A stretch of 24,218 bases of DNA from Candidatus Cloacimonadota bacterium (GCA_014384665.1 JACNFI010000151.1:1-24218), one strand, 5' to 3'. Shown: positions 15,662-22,168, counted from the first letter of the stretch. The notes: generated by a model not told the origin, from the letters alone. A program made the numbers and translations.

Positions 15662-16131
15662 GTAGAATAGAATTAGCAAAGTATAGGATGGAACGAGCGA
15701 AGAAAATGCTTATTAAATCAAAAGATAGTTTACAACATGAGCATTATAAATTGTCTACAAATAGAAGTTATTATGCAATGTTTTCCGCGGCAAAAGCATT
15801 ACTTACATTTAAGGAGTGGTATCCCTCATTGCTTCGCCCAACAAGTTTCTCGCTTCAATTAGCGGCTAAAGTATTACCTTCATTAAAGGAGTTAGATGCA
15901 AGAAGGCATGCTGGAATTATATTACTTTTTAATCAGTATTTTGTTAAGAATGGAATTTTCCCAAAAGAGTTGAGTAAATTATTACCTAAAGCCAAAAATA
16001 TTAGAGAAGAGGTGGATTATAGAGATTTCGTAGAAATCAGTAAAGAAGACGCAGAACATCAAATTAAAAATGCAGAGAAATTTATTCATCAAGCAGAAAA
16101 AACTATGTCAGAAATGATTTGGGAAGGGTAA
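15658..16131 (+). CDS. HEPN domain protein (putative toxin of an MNT-HEPN pair)
   Basis: This 157-aa, all-helical, basic protein has the HEPN-family core [20 protein letters not shown] (from Arg36) and a later [20 protein letters not shown], typical of the PF05168-type HEPN group paired with minimal nucleotidyltransferases. The RNase motif R-x(4-6)-H of active HepT-type toxins is not obvious: the region after Arg36 has YYAMF and no His at the right distance. It may therefore be catalytically weak, or act in another way. It is translationally coupled to the MNT gene (4-bp overlap) and contains the GGAAGGG ribosome binding site of ispF at its 3' end. Confidence 0.8.
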   Translation: MSRIELAKYRMERAKKMLIKSKDSLQHEHYKLSTNRSYYAMFSAAKALLTFKEWYPSLLRPTSFSLQLAAKVLPSLKELDARRHAGIILLFNQYFVKNGIFPKELSKLLPKAKNIREEVDYRDFVEISKEDAEHQIKNAEKFIHQAEKTMSEMIWEG

Positions 16132-16133
16132 AT

Positions 16134-16619
16134 ATGCGAATAGGTTTTGGTTACGATGTGCATCCTTTAGTTAAGGACAGAAAACTTATCTTAGGTGGAG
16201 TTGAAATCCCATTTGAAAAAGGGCTTGCCGGTCATTCCGATGGTGATGCTTTGATACATGCTATTATTGATGCACTATTTGGTGCAGTATCTCTTGGTGA
16301 TATTGGCTCTCATTTTCCTGATACTGACCAAAAATATAAAGACATTTCAAGTTTGATTTTGTTAGAAGAAACAGGTAAGATTTTGGCTAACAAAAAATTT
16401 CGTATAATTAATATTGATTCAACAATTGTTCTTGAAAAACCTAAGTTACAGATTTATATCCCATCAATGAAAAGCAATATTGCCGATAAACTTGACATTG
16501 AAATAACCCAAATCTCTATTAAAGCCACAAGAGAAGAAGGACTGGGATTTGTTGGCAGAGGTGAAGGGATAAAAGTTTATGCTGTTGCTTTGATTGATGA
16601 ATTTAAACCGGAGTGCTGA
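16134..16619 (+). CDS. ispF: 2-C-methyl-D-erythritol 2,4-cyclodiphosphate synthase IspF
   Basis: This 161-aa enzyme converts CDP-ME2P to MEcPP in the MEP pathway. Metal ligands Asp8 and His10 (GYDVH) and His42 (in [11 protein letters not shown]) are present, with [27 protein letters not shown] and [14 protein letters not shown] following. ATG 16134 is used: it has GGAAGGG 7-14 bp upstream and gives the canonical [10 protein letters not shown] start; an in-frame TTG at 16119 is not needed. The final residues KPEC and the stop codon are inside a REP-like element that begins at 16610, so the C-terminus appears to have been set by insertion of the repeat. Confidence 0.95.
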   Translation: MRIGFGYDVHPLVKDRKLILGGVEIPFEKGLAGHSDGDALIHAIIDALFGAVSLGDIGSHFPDTDQKYKDISSLILLEETGKILANKKFRIINIDSTIVLEKPKLQIYIPSMKSNIADKLDIEITQISIKATREEGLGFVGRGEGIKVYAVALIDEFKPEC

Positions 16620-16719
16620 AACGAGGATCCCGATTTATCGGGAGACGAACTTTCAGCATAACATCAAAGGCAAAGCGAAAAGTTCTCCCCGAATAAATCG
16701 GGGATCGTTTTCGCACTCC
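16610..16719. repeat. REP/BIME-like two-hairpin element, copy C (inverted relative to copy A)
   Basis: GGAGTGCTGAAACGA...CCCGATTTATCGGG...CTTTCAGC (16610-16657) and GCGAAAAGTTC...CCCGAATAAATCGGGG...TCGTTTTCGCACTCC (16675-16719) form two hairpins separated by 17 bp. Overall the 110-bp element is an inverted repeat. It is the same two-part element as at 9358-9461 but flipped, so the two half-hairpins appear in the other order. The ispF stop codon TGA (16617-16619) is part of it. Confidence 0.8.
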
Positions 16720-16741
16720 AAAAAGTAAGAAACGGGGTTAA

Positions 16742-16855
16742 GTGAAGAAAGCAGATTTAATTATCAAGAATGCAAAAGAACTTCTGACCCTTCAATTTTT
16801 GATATTATCTATAAGATTTCAGGAGGTTATATATGTATGCACATATTTCAATTGA
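16742..16855 (+). pseudogene. hutI: Dead 5' stub of hutI left by cassette insertion
   Basis: The frame from GTG 16742 reads (M)KKADLIIKNAKELLTLQ, the start of imidazolonepropionase, preceded by GGGG at 16733-16736 as a possible ribosome binding site. After 16794 homology stops and the frame runs through the new cassette to TGA at 16853-16855, overlapping the DUF433 start. Bases 16747-16794 are identical to 17436-17483 in the intact hutI. The simplest reading is that GTG 16742 was the original hutI start before the insertion. Confidence 0.8.
16747..16794 (+). repeat. 48-bp direct repeat flanking the DUF433-DUF5615 cassette, left copy
   Basis: This stretch is identical over 48 bp to 17436-17483 (offset 689 bp). 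The first differences are at 16746/17435 and 16795/17484. It is hutI coding sequence in both places. The unique DNA between the copies is 641 bp (16795-17435) and holds just the two cassette genes. Confidence 0.95.
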
Positions 16856-17069
16856 CCCAAAAGTTTGTCATGGGCAAGCTTGTATTAAAGGAACTCGCAT
16901 TCCTGTCCACCAAGTTGTGCGAATGTTAGCTAATGGAGATACAATTGCTGGACTTCTCAAAGAGTATCCTTCTCTTGAGAGGGATGATATTCTTACCTGT
17001 TTGGACTATGCCGCATCTCTGGCTGAAGAGCAAATTACACCAATTGAAAAAGTAGTAAGTATGAGATGA
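16833..17069 (+). CDS. DUF433 family protein, putative antitoxin
   Basis: This 78-aa protein has the DUF433 signature: ISIDPKVCHGQACIKGTRIP followed by VHQVVRMLANG, LLKEYPSLERDDILTCLDYAA. The family has a winged/HTH-like fold and is usually encoded next to DUF5615 (PIN-like) proteins, as here, where it is regarded as the antitoxin. A perfect AGGAGG (16820-16825) precedes the ATG. The stop overlaps the next start (ATGA at 17066-17069). The gene lies inside a cassette inserted into the 5' end of hutI. Confidence 0.85.
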   Translation: MYAHISIDPKVCHGQACIKGTRIPVHQVVRMLANGDTIAGLLKEYPSLERDDILTCLDYAASLAEEQITPIEKVVSMR

Positions 17070-17434
17070 AGATATTTGTGGATGAGAACATACCATTAAT
17101 AACTGTCCATACTTTGCGAGAGACAGGGCACGATGTAATAGACATTCGTGGCACCGATGATGAAGGTATGGCAGATGAATCTCTTTGGGCCAGGGTCCAA
17201 CAAGAAGGAAGATTGTTGATTACGACAGATAAGGGTTTCACCCAGTACCGTAACGAACAACATTCAGGCATTTTAATTGTGCGTCTTAGACAGCCAAATA
17301 GTCGCAAGATTCACCAGCGAGTTATGACAGCAATGAATCAATTTACACCTGAGGAATGGTCTGGTCTGATAGTTGTGATGCGGGATATAGTTCAGAGCAC
17401 TTGGCGAACAAAATTAAAATATAAAGGCAAATAA
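17066..17434 (+). CDS. DUF5615 PIN-like protein, putative toxin
   Basis: This 122-aa protein matches the DUF5615 family of PIN-like nucleases: N-terminal FVDENIP (Asp6, Asn8), HTLRETGHDVIDIRG, DESLWARVQQEGRLLITTDK and GILIVRL. PIN-type toxins cut RNA, but for this family the target is inferred only. By hand count, lines 17101-17280 are about 42-48% G+C, against about 30-35% in sampled hutI lines, so the gene looks recently acquired. Its TAA (17432-17434) overlaps the regenerated hutI ATG by one base, which may couple hutI translation to the cassette. Confidence 0.85.
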   Translation: MKIFVDENIPLITVHTLRETGHDVIDIRGTDDEGMADESLWARVQQEGRLLITTDKGFTQYRNEQHSGILIVRLRQPNSRKIHQRVMTAMNQFTPEEWSGLIVVMRDIVQSTWRTKLKYKGK

Positions 17435-18690
17435 TGAAAGCAGATTTAATTATCAAGAATGCAAAAGAACTTCTGACCCTTCAGTCCGATGGACCAAAAT
17501 GCGGATTGGAAATGCAAAATCTTGGAATTATTCAAAACGGTGCAATTGCTATTTTGGAGGAAGAAATTGCAGGAGTTGGCACTACAAAAGAAGTTTCTCA
17601 AAATTTTATTTCTGAAAATGTCATTGATGCAACTGGAAAAGTTGTGATGCCTGGTTTTGTAGACCCTCATACTCATCCCATATTTGTAGAAACCCGTGAA
17701 AATGAATTTGAAATGAGAATTCAAGGAAAATCATATAAAGAGATTTCCCAATCTGGTGGCGGCATTCGCTCAAGCGTAAGTGATGTCAGAAAAGCTTCAA
17801 AAGAAGAATTAGTTGCATTGGGCCTCAAACGAGTAAATAAAATGCTTGAAATGGGAGCGACAACCATTGAAGCAAAAAGCGGATATGGACTTTCAACAGA
17901 ATCTGAAATAAAAATGTTAGAAGCCATCGCAGAGATTAATGAAATTTCAGAAATGGATATTATCCCTACCTTTTTGGGTGCTCATGAATTTCCTGAAGAA
18001 TATAAAAATAATAAGGAAGAATACATAAAAATTTTAATTGACGAAATGCTTCCAGAAGTGAAAAAACAAAATCTTGCAAAATATTGCGACATTTTTTGTG
18101 AAAAACATGTTTTTGATATTGAACAATCCAGAAGAATTCTGTCAGAAGCGAAAAAATTAGGCTTTAAGATTCGTATGCATGCTGATGAATTAGAACCAAT
18201 TGGAGGAGCAGAACTTGCTGCAGAAATCGGTGCAGTTACTGCTGACCACCTTGTCGCTGTTTCAGATAATGGAATTCAAAAGATGAAAGAAGCAAATGTA
18301 ATTCCAATTATGCTTCCAGCCACGACCTTCAGTTTAGGACTGAAAAAATATGCTCCAGCCAGAAAAATGATTGATGCTGGATTGCCAGTTGTTCTTGCCA
18401 CAGATTTTAATCCCGGTTCTTGTCATTGTGATTCTATGCAAACTATAATTAGTATAGCATGTTTAGAAATGGGTTTATTGCCTTCTGAAGCCATCACTGC
18501 ATCTACGATAAATGCGGCATATTCATTAGAATTGGGTAATACAATTGGTTCAATAGAAATCGGAAAGCAAGCAGATATTTTGATTATGGATATGCCTTCA
18601 TATAAGTACTTGCCGTACCATCTTGGAAGCAGCTGTGTGGATATGGTTATTAAAAAAGGAGAAGTTGTATTTAACAACTCTCAAGAATAA
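17434..18690 (+). CDS. hutI: Imidazolonepropionase HutI (regenerated start)
   Basis: This 418-aa amidohydrolase opens 4-imidazolone-5-propionate to N-formimino-L-glutamate in histidine degradation. Metal-binding PHTHPIF (His79, His81), the IQGKSYKEISQSGGGI segment, TTIEAKSGYGLS, FLGAHEFPEEY, KIRMHADELEPIGGAELAAE, ADHL and LATDFNPGSCHCDSM are all present, so the enzyme looks intact. The ATG was created or placed at the right-hand border of the inserted DUF433-DUF5615 cassette and replaces an apparent original GTG start at 16742; residues MKADLIIKN replace (M)KKADLIIKN. No other hut genes are in the window. Confidence 0.95.
   Translation: MKADLIIKNAKELLTLQSDGPKCGLEMQNLGIIQNGAIAILEEEIAGVGTTKEVSQNFISENVIDATGKVVMPGFVDPHTHPIFVETRENEFEMRIQGKSYKEISQSGGGIRSSVSDVRKASKEELVALGLKRVNKMLEMGATTIEAKSGYGLSTESEIKMLEAIAEINEISEMDIIPTFLGAHEFPEEYKNNKEEYIKILIDEMLPEVKKQNLAKYCDIFCEKHVFDIEQSRRILSEAKKLGFKIRMHADELEPIGGAELAAEIGAVTADHLVAVSDNGIQKMKEANVIPIMLPATTFSLGLKKYAPARKMIDAGLPVVLATDFNPGSCHCDSMQTIISIACLEMGLLPSEAITASTINAAYSLELGNTIGSIEIGKQADILIMDMPSYKYLPYHLGSSCVDMVIKKGEVVFNNSQE
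17436..17483 (+). repeat. 48-bp direct repeat, right copy (in hutI)
   Basis: This copy is identical to 16747-16794. It covers codons 1-17 of the present hutI reading frame and continues straight into the rest of the gene, so it is the functional copy. Confidence 0.95.
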
Positions 18691-18705
18691 ATAAGAAGGA
18701 GCTTA

Positions 18706-18990
18706 ATGAAAAATATTTACTGGATATGGGACTATAATATAGACGAAAAGACATTTATTGATATTTTGAATCATAAAATGAATATTGGTAATTTAGACTA
18801 TCTTTGGGCAACACAAAGATTATTAGAATATGCTCATTATCAAGATGTTATAAAATTATTAGGTTTTCCTGAATTTGTAAAAAGATGGTCTCTGGTAAGA
18901 GACAAAATAAGGTCAGAGAGCCAACGCCGAGGATATGACTTTTTACTAAAATGGCTAACAGAGATACATCCAGAGAAGTTCAATGGATAA
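18706..18990 (+). CDS. Small 'W-D-Y' protein paired with an AbiEii-type nucleotidyltransferase (first pair)
   Basis: This 94-aa protein is preceded by AAGGAG (18696-18701). It begins MKNIYWIWDYNIDEKTFIDI, with a central LWATQRLLEYAHYQDVIKLL helix and a Trp-rich end. It resembles small proteins with an N-terminal 'WD[YTV]' strand and a 'RVLEYG...D' helix that are commonly encoded just before AbiEii-like nucleotidyltransferases (probably the DUF6922 group, from memory). The partner at 18983 overlaps its stop by 8 bp. A second, diverged copy is at 19647. An antitoxin or adaptor role is inferred from this fixed arrangement; no DNA-binding motif is evident. Confidence 0.6.
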   Translation: MKNIYWIWDYNIDEKTFIDILNHKMNIGNLDYLWATQRLLEYAHYQDVIKLLGFPEFVKRWSLVRDKIRSESQRRGYDFLLKWLTEIHPEKFNG

Positions 18991-19654
18991 AAATTTTTAT
19001 TTCAACAAACTGTATCCTTTGCAAGATAGTTTTCTTTCGGTTATACAAAAAATAGATCAAAAATTTTATTTGACAGGCGGAACGGTTGTATCAAGAGTTT
19101 ATCTACATCATCGTTTTTCTGATGATCTTGATTTCTTTGTGAACGATATACCAGAATTTAATCTTTGGGTTGATAGGATTCTTAATGCAGTGGCAAAAAG
19201 TAAAGAATGGGAATTAGATATTTCTTTGAGAGAAGAGCGTTTTGCCAGATGCCTAATTATTGATATAGATAAAGAAGTTGAACTCAAATTAGAATTTATA
19301 AACGATGTGCCATCTCATATCGGTCTTATAAGAAATCATCCAATTCTTGGCAGAATTGATAGTCCTGAGAATATACTGGCTAATAAAGTAACGGCAATTG
19401 TTGATAGAAACGAGCCAAAAGATATTGTTGATATTTGGGGATTTTGCACCAAAATGGGTCTATCATTATCTGAAGCACTAAAAAATGCTGATAGTAAAGC
19501 CGCAGGTATTTTCCCCCTTGATGTGGCTCGGATTTTATACTTTGCGGAGAGACAGAATTTTTCTATAATTAAATGGATAGAAATGCCCAACTTCAATACA
19601 TTGATTCAAGATATAAAAAAGATTGCAGATAAATTGATTGAAATAAATGAGTGA
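18983..19654 (+). CDS. AbiEii/AbiGii-type nucleotidyltransferase, putative toxin (first pair)
   Basis: This 223-aa protein has the AbiEii core: FYLTGGTVVSRVYLHHRFSD with Gly32-Gly33 and DDLDFF (Asp48, Asp50) as the metal-binding DxD, a later ELKLEFIND strand giving the third acidic residue, and SPENILANKVTAIVDRNEPKD followed by IVDI, typical of the family. Members such as AbiEii and MenT are tRNA- or nucleotide-modifying toxins of type IV-like systems or phage defence. The target here is unknown. The start overlaps the small upstream gene by 8 bp, and its own stop overlaps the next small gene by 8 bp. Confidence 0.8.
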   Translation: MDKNFYFNKLYPLQDSFLSVIQKIDQKFYLTGGTVVSRVYLHHRFSDDLDFFVNDIPEFNLWVDRILNAVAKSKEWELDISLREERFARCLIIDIDKEVELKLEFINDVPSHIGLIRNHPILGRIDSPENILANKVTAIVDRNEPKDIVDIWGFCTKMGLSLSEALKNADSKAAGIFPLDVARILYFAERQNFSIIKWIEMPNFNTLIQDIKKIADKLIEINE

Positions 19655-19928
19655 AAATTTTGGTAATTTTTTGCAAAAAATGAAAATAAACAAAAGACTT
19701 ATCTGGGATTACGATTTTTCCGAGAAAGAACTCAAATCGGAGATGTTTCTAAAATGGTATATCGTAAGAGTATTAGAACGAGGAACTGACAAGGATTTAC
19801 AGGAAATTGGTATAAAAAATATATTTAAGTATTTAAAAGAATTAAATCTTAGTCGTTCACAAAGAGAGTTCTGGGAATGGTATTTTTCATCACCAAATGT
19901 TAGAAAAAAATATGGAAATTCTCACTAA
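19647..19928 (+). CDS. Small 'W-D-Y' protein (second pair)
   Basis: This 93-aa protein is a diverged relative of the one at 18706: KRLIWDYDFSEKELKSEM aligns with YWIWDYNIDEKTFIDI, and FLKWYIVRVLERGTDKDLQE with the LWATQRLLEYAHYQDVIKL helix. It ends with SQREFWEWYFSSPN. It overlaps the preceding nucleotidyltransferase stop by 8 bp (ATGAGTGA) and overlaps the next nucleotidyltransferase gene, repeating the layout of the first pair. A role as a cognate antitoxin or partner is inferred. Confidence 0.6.
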   Translation: MSENFGNFLQKMKINKRLIWDYDFSEKELKSEMFLKWYIVRVLERGTDKDLQEIGIKNIFKYLKELNLSRSQREFWEWYFSSPNVRKKYGNSH

Positions 19929-20577
19929 TTTTCAAAAGAAGATACTCAAGCAATTGGGCAGAAGTGAGATAGGAAAATTTTTCTTTTTCACAGGAGGTAG
20001 TGCATTATCTGCCTTTTACTTAAAACATCGCTTTTCAGAAGACCTTGATTTTTTTACTACTGATTCTAAAGCAATCCAAATTGTGAAAACACAAATTTCT
20101 AACATATTAAAAAAGGTTGATGCCCAAGCAGACTTTCGGCGTGAATATTCAACATTTATAGAATGCTGGGCAATCAATTTGGAAAAGCAGAATGAATTAG
20201 TAAAGATGGATTTTGCTGTTGACTCCCCATATCGCTTATCTCCGATTCAATTGCGCGATGAATTTAATATTTATGTAGATAGTTTATTAGATATTTCCTG
20301 TAATAAATTTTCTGCTCTTTTTGACAGACATGATGCAAAAGATTTTGTAGATATCTATTTTCTTCATAAAGAATATTTATCATTTGATAAGATTTATGAA
20401 AATGCCAGAAAGAAACATATTGGAATTGAAAGACATTGGTTGGCTCAATCTTTATTTGAAATCAGAAAGATAGAAAAACTGCCCAAGATGATTAAAAAAG
20501 TTACTATTAAAGAATTAAAAGAATTTTTTCTTAAAAAGGCAGAAGAGCTTATCTGCGAGTTTGACAGCGAAAAGTAG
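19912..20577 (+). CDS. AbiEii/AbiGii-type nucleotidyltransferase, putative toxin (second pair)
   Basis: From ATG 19912 the protein is 221 aa: MEILTNFQKKILKQL, then FFFFTGGSALSAFYLKHRFS with Gly28-Gly29-Ser30, EDLDFF (Asp44, Asp46), VKMDFAVDSP as the third acidic strand, and CNKFSALFDRHDAKDFVDIY. It shares all AbiEii motifs with the gene at 18983 but is clearly diverged from it (for instance Ser for Thr after GG, different C-terminal half). An upstream in-frame ATG at 19897 is also possible; 19912 is preferred because it gives the smaller overlap with the preceding gene (17 bp). It closes a run of four overlapping genes. Confidence 0.78.
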   Translation: MEILTNFQKKILKQLGRSEIGKFFFFTGGSALSAFYLKHRFSEDLDFFTTDSKAIQIVKTQISNILKKVDAQADFRREYSTFIECWAINLEKQNELVKMDFAVDSPYRLSPIQLRDEFNIYVDSLLDISCNKFSALFDRHDAKDFVDIYFLHKEYLSFDKIYENARKKHIGIERHWLAQSLFEIRKIEKLPKMIKKVTIKELKEFFLKKAEELICEFDSEK

Positions 20578-20649
20578 AATAGTGAGAACTTTCAAACTAC
20601 GATTACATATACTTATTGGTCCTGAAGAATATTAAAAGAAGAGAGCAGT

Positions 20650-20679
20650 TTGATTTGGCAAAAAATAGCAAACTAAAAT
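20650..20679 (+). promoter_or_regulatory. Candidate promoter of the polysaccharide locus
   Basis: TTGATT (20650-20655) is followed after 18 bp by TAAAAT (20674-20679), each with one mismatch or two to the sigma70 consensus. It lies 35 bp before ATG 20715, which has GAGGT (20705-20709) as ribosome binding site. The 137-bp gap after the last nucleotidyltransferase also suggests that a new transcript starts here. Confidence 0.35.
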
Positions 20680-20714
20680 ATTTCAATAACAGTGAATAAT
20701 TATGTGAGGTAAAA

Positions 20715-22046
20715 ATGTTTTATCATTACAAAAAATATTTTATATTTTTTTGTATAGTATTATTGATTTTAATAAATGGAGTATCACCAGCACAACAAAT
20801 TCCGATAAACGAGTCGGTATATTATACAATCTCAGTGGTAGGCTCAGTTAAAAGTCCGGGAGTATATTATTTGCTTCCAACCAGCAGAGTTTCTGAAGCA
20901 TTTAGAAAAGCGAATCTTATACAGGACTCATTATTTGCTAGTGTAGAAAGTATACCCAGTAATGCTTCTATGAGGAATATTATTCTGAAACGAGGAAGTG
21001 ATACATTAATAGTAGATCTTCAACAATTTTTTACTTATGGAGATGAGAAAAATAATCCTTATATTTTGGATGGAGATATTATTATTGTCCCTCCAATAGA
21101 AAATAGAGTATCAATATATGGTGCTGTAAATAGAGGTGGAACTTATGAATTAGTTGATGGGGATAGAATTAGTGATATCATTGAACTTGCAATGGGATTA
21201 TGCAATAATGCCTTTTTAGATAAGGCAGAAATTGTCAGATTTAAAAATAATCACTCTGATACTGAGTTGCTTATAGTTGATTTAAACAGAGTTATCAATA
21301 ATCCAGATTCTCAAAATAATATACTTCTTAAAAACGATGATAGAATATTTATCCGTTTCATACCAGAATTTCATCAAAAGAGAAGTGTTAGTGTTAATGG
21401 TGAGGTAAAATTTCCTGGAACCTATTCCATTGAAGAGGGGAAAACTACATTATATAATATACTTGAAGAAGCTGGGGGTTTTACAGAAAAAGCAGATTTG
21501 CAAAACGCATTTCTTCAAAGAAAAAGCAGAGAAGATATTATTGACCCCGAATTTGAACGTTTAAAAAATATGCTCGTTGAGGATATGACTGATTTGGAGT
21601 ATGAATATTTTAAAACAAAGTCAAGAGAGCTAAGGGGAAGATTTGTCACTGATTTTGAGAAATTATGGTTTGAAAAAGATGATGATTATAATTTTCTATT
21701 AAAAAGTGGAGATTATATATATGTTCCGGACAAAACAGTTACTGTTACAGTCTCAGGTCAAATTAAAAATCCTGGATTAGTTACATATATGAAAGGAATG
21801 AATTATCTTTATTATATTGGAAAAGCAGGTGGTTTTGCCTGGCGAGCACGTAAAGGTAAAATACGAGTTATCCGAGCAACAACAGGAGAATGGTTAAAGC
21901 CTGATGAAAATACTACAATTGAAGTAGGAGATATGATATTCATTCCAGAAAAACAAGAAGTAGAGTTCTGGAAACTCTTCAAAGATATTATGCGTGTTTC
22001 CGCAGAGATTGCTACAATACTTATTGTGATTCAGAATGTAAAATAA
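20715..22046 (+). CDS. SLBB-domain polysaccharide export protein
   Basis: This 443-aa protein has an N-terminal signal/anchor (FIFFCIVLLILINGVSPAQ) and about four SLBB/beta-grasp units: VVGSVKSPGVYYLLP (about 35), IYGAVNRGGTYELVDGDRIS (about 135), VNGEVKFPGTYSIEEGKTTL (about 227) and VSGQIKNPGLVTYMKGMNYL (about 346). Each carries the G-x-[VI]-x-x-P/G-G pattern. It ends in a hydrophobic helix (EIATILIVIQNVK). The usual Wza-type Poly_export start (Y-x-[IL]-x-x-G-D-x-[LV]) is missing, so it may be a periplasmic multi-SLBB export protein. With Wzz- and Wzx-like genes downstream, it is part of a surface-polysaccharide locus. Confidence 0.8.
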   Translation: MFYHYKKYFIFFCIVLLILINGVSPAQQIPINESVYYTISVVGSVKSPGVYYLLPTSRVSEAFRKANLIQDSLFASVESIPSNASMRNIILKRGSDTLIVDLQQFFTYGDEKNNPYILDGDIIIVPPIENRVSIYGAVNRGGTYELVDGDRISDIIELAMGLCNNAFLDKAEIVRFKNNHSDTELLIVDLNRVINNPDSQNNILLKNDDRIFIRFIPEFHQKRSVSVNGEVKFPGTYSIEEGKTTLYNILEEAGGFTEKADLQNAFLQRKSREDIIDPEFERLKNMLVEDMTDLEYEYFKTKSRELRGRFVTDFEKLWFEKDDDYNFLLKSGDYIYVPDKTVTVTVSGQIKNPGLVTYMKGMNYLYYIGKAGGFAWRARKGKIRVIRATTGEWLKPDENTTIEVGDMIFIPEKQEVEFWKLFKDIMRVSAEIATILIVIQNVK

Positions 22047-22088
22047 AATTAGTAAAATAGAAAAATTTGAAGATTAAAATGTATGGAG

Positions 22089-22167
22089 AGTCAGAAAGGC
22101 AAAAGTCAAAAGTCAGAAAGTCAAAAGTCAGAAAGGCAAAAGTCAGAAAGGCAGAAGGATAAAGTCA
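22089..22167 (+). repeat. AGTCAGAAAGG tandem repeat upstream of the four-helix-bundle gene
   Basis: The stretch holds five or so imperfect copies of a unit AGTC(A/G)GAAAG(G/T)CAAA, ending at the base before the GATG start region. Its inverted relative occurs at 22529-22564. The last copies overlap the position where a ribosome binding site (GGAT/AAAG) for 22169 would be. Confidence 0.75.
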
Positions 22168-22168
22168 G

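Noticed and set aside
22089..22167. Tandem repeats considered as a CRISPR array
   Set aside because: Units are about 10-16 bp, imperfect and adjoining, with no unique spacers and no cas genes.
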